From Nonomuraea angiospora (GTDB lineage: Bacteria > Actinomycetota > Actinomycetes > Streptosporangiales > Streptosporangiaceae), in assembly GCF_014873145.1 (NCBI RefSeq), contig NZ_JADBEK010000001.1, positions 2,418,001 to 2,482,000 on the forward strand: 64,000 nucleotides of DNA, read 5' to 3'. The number at the start of each line of letters is the position of its first letter. Positions within the stretch are counted from its first letter, which is position 1. The notes under the pieces were generated by a model. It worked only from the letters and a program-made list of their open reading frames with translations. It did not search any database and was not told the DNA's origin. Shown here piece by piece: positions 17,913 through 27,035 of this stretch. The position numbers and the translations under genes are program-made.

Positions 17913-18853
17913 TGGTCGCGATCTCGGCGAAGGCGAAAGCGAAGGCGAAGGCGGCGGCGGAGGGGCCGCCGGGGCGGGACGTGCGCGTTCCCCGCTCGGG
18001 CAAGGCGACGCCGTACCTGTTCCTGGCGCCGTACCTGATCTTGTTCTCCGTGTTCGTGCTGGCCCCGGCCCTGTTCGGGATCTGGGTGAGCCTGCACGAC
18101 TGGGACTACATGCTCGAGGGCAAGCCGTTCGTCGGCCTGGACAACTACACGGCGCTCTTCGACGACCAGTCGCCCGTCTACGGCGACTTCTGGATGTCGA
18201 TGCGGGCGACCGGCATCTTCACCGTGTTCAGCGTGCCGTTCCTGGTCGTGCTGCCGCTCGGGGTGGCGCTGCTGCTCAACCGGCCCTTCCGGGGCAGGAC
18301 GCTGTTCCGGGGGCTGTTCTTCGCGCCGTTCGTGCTGGGCGTGGCGGTGGTGTGCCTGATGTGGCGGCTGCTGCTCGACCCGAACCTCGGCCTGGTCGAC
18401 TGGATACTCGGCACGCCGATCCCCTGGACCACCGCGACGCCGTGGGCCTGGATCGCGCTGGTCGGGGTGACGGTCTGGTGGACGCTCGGGTTCAACGCGG
18501 TGATCTACCTGGCCGGGATGCAGGACATCCCGCGCGAGCTGTACGACGCGGCGAAGGTGGACGGCGCGGGGCGATGGGGCGAGTTCGTCCACGTCACGCT
18601 GCCGGGGCTGCGGCCCGTCGCGCTCTTCGTGGTGACGACGACGATCCTGGCCTCGGCGAACATGTTCGGGCAGTCGTACCTGCTGACCCAGGGGGCGCCG
18701 GGCGGGGAGACGCGGACCGCGATCATGTACCTGCTCCAGCAGGGGCTCAGGGAGTACAAGATGGGCAGCGCCTCGGCCATGAGCTACCTGCTCACGCTGC
18801 TGCTGATCCTGGTCAGCGTGGTCAACTTCCGGCTGTTCAGGAGCCGGCCATGA
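17912..18853 (+). CDS. sugar ABC transporter permease
   Basis: A 313-residue CUT1 permease with an unusual Lys/Ala repeat at the N-terminus (AKAKAKAKAAAEG) before the first membrane helix (PYLFLAPYLILFSVFVLAP). EAA-like loop YDAAKVDGAGRWGEFVHVTLP. Translationally coupled: its ATG shares a base with the preceding TGA, and its own end overlaps the next ATG (ATGA). Confidence 0.93.
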   Translation: MVAISAKAKAKAKAAAEGPPGRDVRVPRSGKATPYLFLAPYLILFSVFVLAPALFGIWVSLHDWDYMLEGKPFVGLDNYTALFDDQSPVYGDFWMSMRATGIFTVFSVPFLVVLPLGVALLLNRPFRGRTLFRGLFFAPFVLGVAVVCLMWRLLLDPNLGLVDWILGTPIPWTTATPWAWIALVGVTVWWTLGFNAVIYLAGMQDIPRELYDAAKVDGAGRWGEFVHVTLPGLRPVALFVVTTTILASANMFGQSYLLTQGAPGGETRTAIMYLLQQGLREYKMGSASAMSYLLTLLLILVSVVNFRLFRSRP

Positions 18854-19659
18854 AGCGCTACACGGGCCTGCTGGCCCTCGCCGTGGTGTTCGTCGGGCCG
18901 CTGGTGTGGGCCTTGGGCGTGTCGTTCAAGACGCAGACCGAGGCCACCCGGGTGCCGCCCACGCTGCTGCCCGCCGAGCCGACGACGTCCGCTTACGGGA
19001 CGGTGTTCCAGGGCACCACGGACACGCCGGTGCTGCGCTGGTTCGCCAACAGTCTCATCGCCGCCACGGGGCACATGCTGCTGGTGCTCGCGGTGGCGTC
19101 GCTGGCCGCGTACGCGCTGGCCAGGCTGGAGTTCCGCGGGAAGAAGCTGATGTTCGGGATGATCGTCGGCACGCTGCTGGTGCCGGGGTTCGTCTTCCTC
19201 ATCCCGCAGTTCCTGATCGTCGACCGGCTCGGCTGGCTGGACAGCCTGACGGCGCTCATCGTGCCGGGGGCGGCGGGCGCGTTCGGGGTGTTCTTCCTGC
19301 GGCAGTTCTTCCTCGGGCTGCCGCGCGAGCTGGACGAGGCCGCGCTCATGGAGGGCGCCAACCACTGGCACATCTTCTGGCGGATCACGCTGCCGCTGTC
19401 GCGGCCCGCGCTGGCGACGCTGGCCGTGCTGAGCTTCCTGTCCAACTGGAACGACTTCATCTGGCCGATCTACGTGATCTTCAGTCCCGAGTACTTCACG
19501 CTGCCGCCGGGCCTGTCGATCCTGCAGGGGGCGTACACGATCCACTATCCGGTGATCATGGCCGGCGCGGTGCTGGCCAGCATCCCCGTCCTGATCCTCT
19601 TCAGTCTGACCCAGCGGTACGTCATCGAAGGCATCTCTCGCAGCGGCCTGAAAGGCTGA
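18850..19659 (+). CDS. sugar ABC transporter permease
   Basis: Second permease of the arabinan operon, about 269 residues with six membrane segments and EAA loop DEAALMEGANHWHIFWRITLP. ATG 18850 overlaps the previous stop in an ATGA. C-terminus YVIEGISRSGLKG is typical. As in the first importer, no ATPase gene accompanies it. Confidence 0.93.
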   Translation: MKRYTGLLALAVVFVGPLVWALGVSFKTQTEATRVPPTLLPAEPTTSAYGTVFQGTTDTPVLRWFANSLIAATGHMLLVLAVASLAAYALARLEFRGKKLMFGMIVGTLLVPGFVFLIPQFLIVDRLGWLDSLTALIVPGAAGAFGVFFLRQFFLGLPRELDEAALMEGANHWHIFWRITLPLSRPALATLAVLSFLSNWNDFIWPIYVIFSPEYFTLPPGLSILQGAYTIHYPVIMAGAVLASIPVLILFSLTQRYVIEGISRSGLKG

Positions 19660-19662
19660 CCC

Positions 19663-21786
19663 ATGCACCTGGCTGTCATCGCCACGCTCATCCTCTCCCT
19701 CTTCACCAATCCGGTGTCCGGCTCCTTCTCCGACACGTTCGCCGACCCGTCGGTGATCCGCGGACAGGACGGCTACTGGTACTCCTACGGCACGTCGGAC
19801 CCGCTGCGCGAGGGCGAGAAGGTCCTGCACAGGCTGCCGATCGCCCGCTCCGCCGACCTGGTCAACTGGACGTACGTGGGCGACGCGTTCGGGCCGGACA
19901 ACCTGCCGTCGTACGCGGCGCCGGGCAGTCTGTTCTGGGCGCCGGACATCCGTTACCTCGACGGCCGGTACGTCATGTACTTCACCGTCACCGACACCGC
20001 CACCACGCCCGCCAACTGGGACTACTCGATCGGGGCCGCCACGGCGCCCACGCCGACCGGGCCGTGGACGCACATCGACGCCCCGGTCGTCGCCCCGCGC
20101 CCCTCGGGCGGCTCGTACTGGAACACGATCGACCCCTCCCAGTTCACGGACGTGGACGGACGCAAGTACCTGTACTTCGGCGGGTTCTTCGGCGGCCTGT
20201 GGGTGACCGAGCTGTCCGCCGACGGGCTGCGCGCCGTCGGGCAGCCGCAGCAGGTCGCGATCGACAACAAGTTCGAGGGCGCGTACGTGGTGCGCCACAA
20301 CGGCTACTACTACCTGCTCGGCTCCTCGGCGAACTGCTGCGCCGGGCCGACCACCGGCTACTCGGTGCTGGCCGGGCGCTCGACCAGCCCGCGCGGGCCG
20401 TTCACCGACCGCGAGGGCGTGCCGCTGCTGGCCTCACGCGCCGGCGGCACCCCCGTCCTGGACCAGAACGGCAACCGCTTCATCGGCACCGGCCACCACG
20501 CCCAGCTCACCGACCTTTCCGGTCAGGACTGGATGCTCTACCACGCCATCGACCGCAACGACCCGTTCCTGGACGAGCCGTACGGGATCAACGAGCGGCC
20601 CATGCTGCTGGACCGGCTGGACTGGATCGACGGCTGGCCGGCCGTGCGTGCCGGGGCCGGGCCGTCCGAGCGGTCGCGGGAGACGCCGGTGACCCGCGGG
20701 GTCGTGGACGACCGGTTCGCGGGCGATCTGTCGGGCTGGCGGAACCCAGCCGGCTGGACCGTGCAGGATGGACATGTCCGCGGCCAGGGCACGCTGATCA
20801 GCCGCAGGTCGCTCGGCGGGGACGTCCGCGTCGAGACCGACCTCAAGACGGACAGGTCCGCCGGAATCCGCATCGGCGGCACGACCGCGGTCGTCTCGCG
20901 CGACGGGCTGACGCTCACCTCGGGCGGCACGTCCCGTACGGTGGCGCTGCCCGGAGGGGCCGCGACCTGGCACAACCTGGCCGTCACCGTCAAGGGACGG
21001 ACGATCACCGCCGAGGTGACCGAGGCCCGGCTCCGTGACCCGCAGGCGAGCGTCACCGTCACGGGCAGCGCGCACGGCCCGATCGGGCTGGTCTCCGACG
21101 GGGGCGCCGACTTCGACAACGTCTCCGCCGCCCCGCTGTTCAAGGCCGTCACCAAGGCGGCGCCGACGCCGCGTACGGGCAGGCTGCTGGACGCCGACGA
21201 GTTCGACGGGCCGCCCGACTCCCGCTGGACCTGGGTGCGGCAGGACGCCGCGGCCAAGGTCGAGGAGGGCGTGCTGCGCTGGCCAGTCCAGGGCGCCGAC
21301 CTGGTGGGGACCGGCAACAAGGCATCGGTGCTGCTGCGCGAGGCCCCCGAGGGCGACTACGTCGTGGAGACCAAGGTCACGCTCGACCTGGGCGAGGACT
21401 CCGTGCGCAACTACCAGCAGGCCGGGCTGGTCGCCTACGCCTCCGACGACGACTTCGCCCGCCTGTCCCAGGTCGCCATCTGGAACACCCGCCAGGTCGA
21501 GTACGGCCGCGAGCTGGCCTTCGCCGGTCGCCTGTCCTACGGCGGCAACATCGTCGGCCCGCCCGCCAGGACCACCTGGCTGCGGCTGGCGCACCACGTG
21601 GACCCGGTCAACGGGGAGCACGAGTTCCGCGCCGGGTCCAGCCGCGACGGCAAGACCTGGACCTGGGGCGGCGTGTGGACCTTCCCCAAGGACACGGCCG
21701 TGCGCATCGGCCTGGTCGCCCACGGAGGGGCCCAGCCCGCCGTCAACGCCGACTTCGACTACGTACACGTCTACCGAGGAGCCTGA
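19663..21786 (+). CDS. secreted GH43 arabinanase/arabinofuranosidase with two beta-sandwich modules
   Basis: A 707-residue exported enzyme. Short signal peptide (about 1-20), then a GH43 five-bladed propeller: catalytic base Asp in FADPSVI (D28), pKa modulator Asp in WAPDIRY, acid Glu in NKFEGAYVV. From about residue 345 there are two concanavalin-like modules, the last (LLDADEFDG ... DFDYVHVYRGA) like the C-terminal domain of GH43 xylosidases/DUF1349. Probably releases arabinose or short arabinans outside the cell. Three bases after the permease stop; three bases before the GH51 start. Confidence 0.9.
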   Translation: MHLAVIATLILSLFTNPVSGSFSDTFADPSVIRGQDGYWYSYGTSDPLREGEKVLHRLPIARSADLVNWTYVGDAFGPDNLPSYAAPGSLFWAPDIRYLDGRYVMYFTVTDTATTPANWDYSIGAATAPTPTGPWTHIDAPVVAPRPSGGSYWNTIDPSQFTDVDGRKYLYFGGFFGGLWVTELSADGLRAVGQPQQVAIDNKFEGAYVVRHNGYYYLLGSSANCCAGPTTGYSVLAGRSTSPRGPFTDREGVPLLASRAGGTPVLDQNGNRFIGTGHHAQLTDLSGQDWMLYHAIDRNDPFLDEPYGINERPMLLDRLDWIDGWPAVRAGAGPSERSRETPVTRGVVDDRFAGDLSGWRNPAGWTVQDGHVRGQGTLISRRSLGGDVRVETDLKTDRSAGIRIGGTTAVVSRDGLTLTSGGTSRTVALPGGAATWHNLAVTVKGRTITAEVTEARLRDPQASVTVTGSAHGPIGLVSDGGADFDNVSAAPLFKAVTKAAPTPRTGRLLDADEFDGPPDSRWTWVRQDAAAKVEEGVLRWPVQGADLVGTGNKASVLLREAPEGDYVVETKVTLDLGEDSVRNYQQAGLVAYASDDDFARLSQVAIWNTRQVEYGRELAFAGRLSYGGNIVGPPARTTWLRLAHHVDPVNGEHEFRAGSSRDGKTWTWGGVWTFPKDTAVRIGLVAHGGAQPAVNADFDYVHVYRGA

Positions 21787-21789
21787 CCT

Positions 21790-23271
21790 GTGCCGCAAGC
21801 ACACCTGACCCTTGACCCCGCTTTCCGCGTCGCCCCCGTCAACCGGCGCCTGTTCGGCTCGTTCGTCGAGCACATGGGCCGGTGCGTCTACACCGGCATC
21901 TACGAACCGGGTCACCCTGCCGCCGACGACAACGGCTTCCGCACCGACGTGCTGGAGCTGACCCGCGAGATGGGCGTGAGCGTGGTCCGCTACCCGGGAG
22001 GCAACTTCGTCTCCGGCTACCGCTGGGAGGACGGCGTCGGCCCCGACCGGCCCACCCGGCTGGACCTGGCCTGGCGGCAGATCGAGACGAACGCGTTCGG
22101 GCTCAACGAGTTCATGACCTGGACCCGGGCCGCCGGGGTGGAGCCGATGATGGCCGTCAACCTCGGCACCCGGGGCCTCCAGGAGGCCTGTGACCTGCTC
22201 GAATACGCCAACCACCCCTCGGGTACGCAGTGGTCGGACCTGCGGGTCAAACACGGGGCGACCGACCCGTACGGGATCAGGCTCTGGTGTCTCGGCAACG
22301 AGATGGACGGACCCTGGCAGATCGGCCACAAGACCGCGCACGAGTACGGACGGCTCGCCAACGAGACCGCCAAGGCCATGCGGCTCGTCGACCCCGGCAT
22401 CGAGCTGGTGCTGTGCGGCAGCTCCAACAGCGGGATGCCGACGTTCGGCGCGTGGGAGGCCACCGTGCTCGAACACGCCTACGACGCGGTCGACTACCTG
22501 TCGCTGCACAACTACTACGAGGAGAACGGCGACCTGCCCGGCTTCCTCTGCAGCGCCGTGGACATGGACCGCTACATCTCGGCCATCGTGGCCACGGCCG
22601 ACCACATCGGGGCGAAGCTCCGGCGCAAGAAGAAGATCAACCTGTCCTTCGACGAGTGGAACGTCTGGAACCAGAGCCGGTTCACCGGGCGCGAGCGCTC
22701 GCCGTTCCAGGAGGCGCCGGAGCTGATCGAGGACACCTTCACCGCCGCCGACGCCGTGGTGGTGGGGGACTTCCTGATCACCCTGCTGCGGCACGCCGAC
22801 CGGGTGAGCATCGCCTGCCAGGCGCAGCTCGCCAACATCATCGCGCCGATCAGGACCGAGCCCGGCGGCCCCGCCTGGCGTCAGACGATCTTCCACCCGT
22901 TCGCGCTGACGGCCCGGCACGCGCGCGGCACCGTGCTGCGGGTGGAGCCGTCCGGGCCGCTCCTGGAGACCGAACGGTACGGCGAGGCGCCCGCGCTGTC
23001 GGCGGTGGCCACCATCGACGGGTCCCAGGTGGCGCTGTTCGCCGTCAACCGGTCACCCGACCAGGACCTCGACCTCACCGCCCGGCTGCTGGCGGCGGTC
23101 AGGCCGCTGTCGGCCTCGGTGATCGCCGCCGGGGACGACCCGCACCGGGTGGAGGCCCTTCCGCAGCCGCTGACCGTACAGGCTGACGGCGACCGGCTGA
23201 CGGCGCGGCTGCCCGCCGCCTCGTGGACGATGATCCTTGCCGAATGCGAAAGTCTGCGCGACCAGCAATAG
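21790..23271 (+). CDS. GH51 alpha-L-arabinofuranosidase
   Basis: A 493-residue cytoplasmic enzyme (no signal), full length for GH51. N-terminal signature FGSFVEHMGRCVYTGIYEP, acid/base E171 in WCLGNEMDG, nucleophile E289 in SFDEWNVWN, and a C-terminal beta-sandwich. Removes terminal alpha-L-arabinofuranosyl units from imported oligosaccharides. Last gene of the LacI-controlled operon; GTG start. A large hairpin follows. Confidence 0.95.
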   Translation: MPQAHLTLDPAFRVAPVNRRLFGSFVEHMGRCVYTGIYEPGHPAADDNGFRTDVLELTREMGVSVVRYPGGNFVSGYRWEDGVGPDRPTRLDLAWRQIETNAFGLNEFMTWTRAAGVEPMMAVNLGTRGLQEACDLLEYANHPSGTQWSDLRVKHGATDPYGIRLWCLGNEMDGPWQIGHKTAHEYGRLANETAKAMRLVDPGIELVLCGSSNSGMPTFGAWEATVLEHAYDAVDYLSLHNYYEENGDLPGFLCSAVDMDRYISAIVATADHIGAKLRRKKKINLSFDEWNVWNQSRFTGRERSPFQEAPELIEDTFTAADAVVVGDFLITLLRHADRVSIACQAQLANIIAPIRTEPGGPAWRQTIFHPFALTARHARGTVLRVEPSGPLLETERYGEAPALSAVATIDGSQVALFAVNRSPDQDLDLTARLLAAVRPLSASVIAAGDDPHRVEALPQPLTVQADGDRLTARLPAASWTMILAECESLRDQQ

Positions 23272-23299
23272 TTCGCAGACCGGGCTACGCGTGAACAGG

Positions 23300-23366
23300 A
23301 AGCCCGGGACGCTCCGTGGGGGCCGCGCTCCAGCTCGCGCTGGAACGCGGCCCACGCTCCGGGCTT
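23300..23366 (+). terminator. long hairpin ending the arabinan operon
   Basis: Inner stem GGGCCGCG-c-TCCAG (23320-23333) pairs with CTGGA-a-CGCGGCCC (23340-23353) around a 6-base loop. Outer arms AAGCCCGG (23300-23307) and CCGGGCTT (23359-23366) can extend it. The outer arm touches the -35 of the next promoter. Confidence 0.65.
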
Positions 23367-23399
23367 GACCTTGCCCCTGGGGCAAGGTCCGACGATACT
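23365..23399 (+). promoter_or_regulatory. MerR-type promoter with palindromic operator
   Basis: -35 TTGACC (23365-23370). A perfect palindrome of arms GACCTTGCCCC (23367-23377) and GGGGCAAGGTC (23379-23389) around one T fills the spacer, then GATACT (23394-23399). A dyad between hexamers is the hallmark of MerR-family promoters, and a MerR gene is the second gene downstream. The spacing to the best -10 is 23, longer than the usual 19. The ATG at 23404 follows almost at once, suggesting a leaderless mRNA or a later start. Confidence 0.75.
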
Positions 23400-23403
23400 T
23401 CAC

Positions 23404-24828
23404 ATGAACGACAACGCACTGCACACCGTCGAAGCCCGGATCCGCGAGCAGGCCGCCGCCTACTGCGAGGCCAACCACGTCCCCGGGTTCGTCGCCGGCG
23501 TCCACCACGCCGGCGAGCAGATCATCGTCGCCCACGGCACGGCGAACGTCGCCACCGGCGCACCGATGCGCGAAGACACCGGATTCCTCTTCGGCTCCGT
23601 CACCAAGGTCCTGACCACCACGCTGGTCCTGCGGCAGGTCGACCGTGGGCTGCTGGACCTCGACGCCCAGGTGGTGAAGTACCTTCCCGAATTCGCCCTG
23701 GCCGTTCCGGGCACGGCGGACAAGATCCTGGTCCGGCACCTGCTCTCCCACACCAACGGCATCGACGCGGACCTGTTCTTCCCCGACGCCAAGGGCCGCG
23801 ACGCCCTGAAGACCTACGTCACCGGCCTCGCGAGCGACTGCGGCACCCTGTTCGAACCCGGCGAGCAGCTCAGCTACTCCAACGGCGGCATGATCGTCGC
23901 GGGCCGCCTGCTGGAAGCGGTGACCGGCGTGCCCTTCCCCGACCTGCTCGAGCGCGAGATCTACGCACCCGTCGGCATGAAGGACTCCAGCACCTCGGCC
24001 GAGCAGGCCATCCTGCGCAGCACCGCCGTCGGCCACTTCCTGGACCCCGAGACCATGGCGGCGAAGCCCACGGGCATGTTCACGCTGCCTGACACCTGGG
24101 GGCCGGCCGGCGGCACGCCGATCGGGACCGTCGCCGATCTGCTCGCCTTCGGACGCACCCACCTCGCGGGCGGTGTGTCCCCATCCGGGGCACACGTCCT
24201 GTCGGCCGAGTCGACCGCGCTGATGCAGCAGGTCTCGCACGACATGGCGACCCCGAACGTCCCGCCGATGGGCCTGGGTTGGGTGCGGTACCCGTTCGGC
24301 GACACGACCGTGCTCGCCATGTCGGGCGCGTCGCCCGGTGGCGTGTCCATCCTGTGCGTCGTGCCCGAACACGACCTGGTCTTCACCGCCTTCGGCAACG
24401 CCTCGGGGGCGATCATGCTGCAGGACCAGATCCTGCAGCAGCTCCTGAGCGAGCATCTCGGCGTCCGGATCCCGGCTCTGGTCACCGAGGCGGAGCAGGA
24501 CGTCGACCTCACCCCGTACGTGGGCACCTACCGCTCCGATCAGCTCCGCATCGACGTCAGCATCGTCGATGGTCAGCTCGAGGAGCGGACGACGTACGAA
24601 CCGGCGGACGAATCACAGAAGCGGATCTTCACCGAGTTCGCCGGCGGCATGACCTCCGCCCCGCCTCAGCGCTACGTACCGATCCGGCCCGGCCTTTTCG
24701 CGCCCGCCGGATACCCGCTGGAGACGTTCGACGGATACCTGCGACTGCTGCTCGTCTCCTACCACGACGTCCGCGACGGCCAGGCGCGCTTCCGCAACGG
24801 GGGCGGCCGCCTGACTCGACGGGCCTGA
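23404..24828 (+). CDS. beta-lactamase-family serine hydrolase
   Basis: About 474 residues, no signal peptide. SxxK motif S65-V-T-K68, Y158-S-N as the YxN motif, and a late GASPGG region in place of KTG. These are features of class C/DD-peptidase-like esterases (PF00144). A C-terminal module (about 365-474, YVGTYRSDQLRIDV) resembles the DUF3471-type tail of this family. The upstream MerR-type operator and the MerR gene 38 bases downstream suggest an inducible pair. Substrate unknown. Confidence 0.88.
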   Translation: MNDNALHTVEARIREQAAAYCEANHVPGFVAGVHHAGEQIIVAHGTANVATGAPMREDTGFLFGSVTKVLTTTLVLRQVDRGLLDLDAQVVKYLPEFALAVPGTADKILVRHLLSHTNGIDADLFFPDAKGRDALKTYVTGLASDCGTLFEPGEQLSYSNGGMIVAGRLLEAVTGVPFPDLLEREIYAPVGMKDSSTSAEQAILRSTAVGHFLDPETMAAKPTGMFTLPDTWGPAGGTPIGTVADLLAFGRTHLAGGVSPSGAHVLSAESTALMQQVSHDMATPNVPPMGLGWVRYPFGDTTVLAMSGASPGGVSILCVVPEHDLVFTAFGNASGAIMLQDQILQQLLSEHLGVRIPALVTEAEQDVDLTPYVGTYRSDQLRIDVSIVDGQLEERTTYEPADESQKRIFTEFAGGMTSAPPQRYVPIRPGLFAPAGYPLETFDGYLRLLLVSYHDVRDGQARFRNGGGRLTRRA

Positions 24829-24866
24829 TCGTCCCGGCTGACCCGCCGGCTGGAAGGATGTCCCCT

Positions 24867-25586
24867 ATGATCACGATTGGCCAGCTCGCGGACTACGCCG
24901 GAGTGACCACCAAGGCCATCCGCCACTATCACGAGCGCGGTCTGCTCCCCGAGCCCGACCGCGATTCGTCCGGCTACCGGCGCTACACCGCCAAGGACGC
25001 CATCGACCTCGTCAAGATCAGGACGCTGGCCAACGCGGGCGTGCCGCTGGCCCGCATCAAAGACGTTCTCGACGCCGGCCCCGACGCGCTCACGGCGGCC
25101 ATCGCCGAGATCGACCACAACCTCCAGGACCGCATCGAGCAGCTGCGGCGAACCCGCGATCAACTCGCCCAGCTGCACGGCGGCGACCGGCTCTTCGTCA
25201 CCCCTGAAGTCGCCGACCATCTCGACGAGTTGCGCGAACTCGGCGTCAGCGAGCGCCAGATACACCTGGAACGCGACGGCTGGATCCTCATGCAGACAGC
25301 CTCACCCGAAGACGTCCGCGTGTGGATCGCCGAAAGGCGCGAGCTCATGACCGATCCCGAGTTCCGCGCCCTCTATCTCGAGCATGACGCCGCCTACGAC
25401 TGGTCGCCGGGCGATCCCCGCCTCCCCGCCCTCGCGGAGCGTACCCGGGACTGGTTCACCAGGCACCACAGCCGGTCCGAGACCCGCCCCGTCCACAACC
25501 CGACCATCGCGCGACTGGCCGCGCAGTCCCAGCCCGGAGCCTCATCCCCCGCTTGGGACCGGCTGGGGCAGCTGATGAAGGACTAG
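24867..25586 (+). CDS. MerR-family transcriptional regulator
   Basis: About 239 residues. N-terminal MerR winged helix (ITIGQLADYAGVTTKAIRHY, about 1-70) with the conserved GLLPEPDR wing, a coiled-coil dimerisation helix (about 78-115), and a C-terminal domain lacking metal-binding Cys, as in multidrug-type MerR proteins. ATG 24867 is preferred over ATG 24858 because GGAAGG (24852-24857) is spaced correctly for it. Probably binds the palindrome at 23367-23389. Confidence 0.9.
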   Translation: MITIGQLADYAGVTTKAIRHYHERGLLPEPDRDSSGYRRYTAKDAIDLVKIRTLANAGVPLARIKDVLDAGPDALTAAIAEIDHNLQDRIEQLRRTRDQLAQLHGGDRLFVTPEVADHLDELRELGVSERQIHLERDGWILMQTASPEDVRVWIAERRELMTDPEFRALYLEHDAAYDWSPGDPRLPALAERTRDWFTRHHSRSETRPVHNPTIARLAAQSQPGASSPAWDRLGQLMKD

Positions 25587-25592
25587 CCGCGG

Positions 25593-25604
25593 GTCTCATG
25601 AGAC
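25593..25604. terminator. palindrome between convergent MerR and permease remnant
   Basis: GTCTCATGAGAC, a perfect 12-base palindrome flanked by CCGC (25587-25590) and GCGG (25605-25608). It overlaps the stop of the leftward permease remnant and follows the MerR stop. It could act as a bidirectional hairpin, although it has no natural loop. Confidence 0.35.
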
Positions 25605-26812
25605 GCGGAACCTCATCCGCCGGTGGGCGTCGAACAGCTGCACCAGCTCCACGCCCGGGTCCCAGCGGTCCCAGTCCTCGACGAACGCCCGAGCCTGCCG
25701 CTCGTCCTCCGGGTGGGTGACGTTGACGGCCACCACCCGGTCGCCCAGCGACAGCGCCGCCGACAACGCGTCGCGGGTCAGCCGGGTGACCGCGTGCACC
25801 GGCACCACCACCAGCGAACGGCGTGGCCGCGGCGGCGACGGCGTCCTGCCCAGCTCCAGCCGGGCGCCGATCCGCGCGTACGAGCGGTGGACCCACTCCA
25901 TGCCGGCCACCATCAGCGGCAGCGCCACCACGATCAACCAGCCGCCCTCGCCGAACTTCGAGCCCGTCACCACGATCGCGGCCACGAAGGTCAGCAGCGC
26001 GCCGAACCCGTTCAGCCCGGCCCGCCACCGCCACCCGGCGGGGCGCTCGCCCACCCAGTGCCGGACCATGCCGGCCTGCGACAGAGTGAACCCGACGAAC
26101 ACCCCGATCGCGAACAGCGGCACCAGCAGGTTCATCTCGCCGCCCGCCACGATCAGCAGCAGGGCGCTGGTGACGGCCAGGAACGCGATGCCGTAGCGGT
26201 GCACCTGCCGGTCGGCCCGCAGGGCGAAGAAGTGGGGCAGGTTGTTGTCGCGGGCCAGCAGCTCGGCCAGCACCGGCAGGCCGCCGAAGGAGGTGTTCGC
26301 GGCCAGCGCCAGCAGCGCCACGGTGGCGAACTGCACCACGTAGAACAGCGGCCCCGTCCCCAAGCGAGGCCCGCGTGACCTGGGCGAGCACGGTCACCCC
26401 GTCGGCCGGGGCGACGGCGAACTTCTCGATCAGCGCGGCGATGCCCAGCAGCATGACCGCCAGCAGGGCGCCCAGGGCGACCTCGGCCCGCTGTGCCCGC
26501 CGTACCCGCGGCTTCCTGAAGGAGGGCACGGCGTTGGCGATGGCCTCCACGCCGGTCAGCGACGCGCAGCCGTTCGCGAACGCCTTCAGCAACAGCAGCA
26601 CCCCCACCGTGTGCAGGCCGCTCACCTGGTGGGAGACGTCCACGGCGGGTTCGCGGCGGATGAGCCCGGCCACGACGACGAGCAGGATCGCGCCCACGTA
26701 GATCACGGTCGGGGCGATGAACGCGCGGGCGCTGCGCGCGATCCCGCGCAGGTTGACCGCCGTCACCAGCGCCAGCACGGCCAGGCAGAGCCACACCGTG
26801 TACGGCACCTTC
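25596..26812 (-). pseudogene. APC-family permease, C-terminal part (split, frameshifted, truncated)
   Basis: Reads from VPYTVWLCLAVLALV (just inside the transposon junction) through several membrane segments (FIAPTVIYVGAILLVVVAG; EVALGALLAVMLLGIAAL). At about 26362 an extra T changes frame: VTRASLG continues in the next frame as TGPLFYVVQFATVALLALAA. After the last helices, a cytoplasmic tail with VVVPVHAVTRLTRDAL ends early at 25596. The N-terminal part of the same gene lies at 33496-33912. The gene is thus broken by an insertion, a frameshift and probably a 3' truncation, and is certainly inactive. Confidence 0.88.
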
Positions 26813-26820
26813 TATGAACC
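26808..26820. other. left attachment junction of the Tn554-like element
   Basis: Read in the permease sense, GGTTC-ATA-GAAGG: the GAAGG arm continues into permease codons (GTG CCG TAC), the GGTTC arm belongs to the element. Compare 33495-33507. Centre ATA would put a TAG stop in the permease frame, so it must have come in with the element. Confidence 0.8.
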
Positions 26821-27035
26821 GCTCGGATGTGTAGTGGCTGGTCAACGGCGTGTCTACCAGTCAGGCGAAGGATCGGCCGACTGGCCGTATCTGAAGCCGT
26901 AGACGCCGGTTGAATACCCTCCGGTGCCGCCTGCTGTGGCGTTGAAGCTTGGCCGGAGTTCGGCCGAGGTAACCGCTCCACGGGCTGCGGGGCGAGTCCC
27001 TGGGCGGTGGAGTCGTGGAGTATGTCCCAGAGTGA

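Noticed and set aside
25596..26363. Stand-alone short permease starting at TTG 26363
   Set aside because: It is the continuation of the upstream frame after a one-base insertion; it begins mid-domain with no ribosome site.
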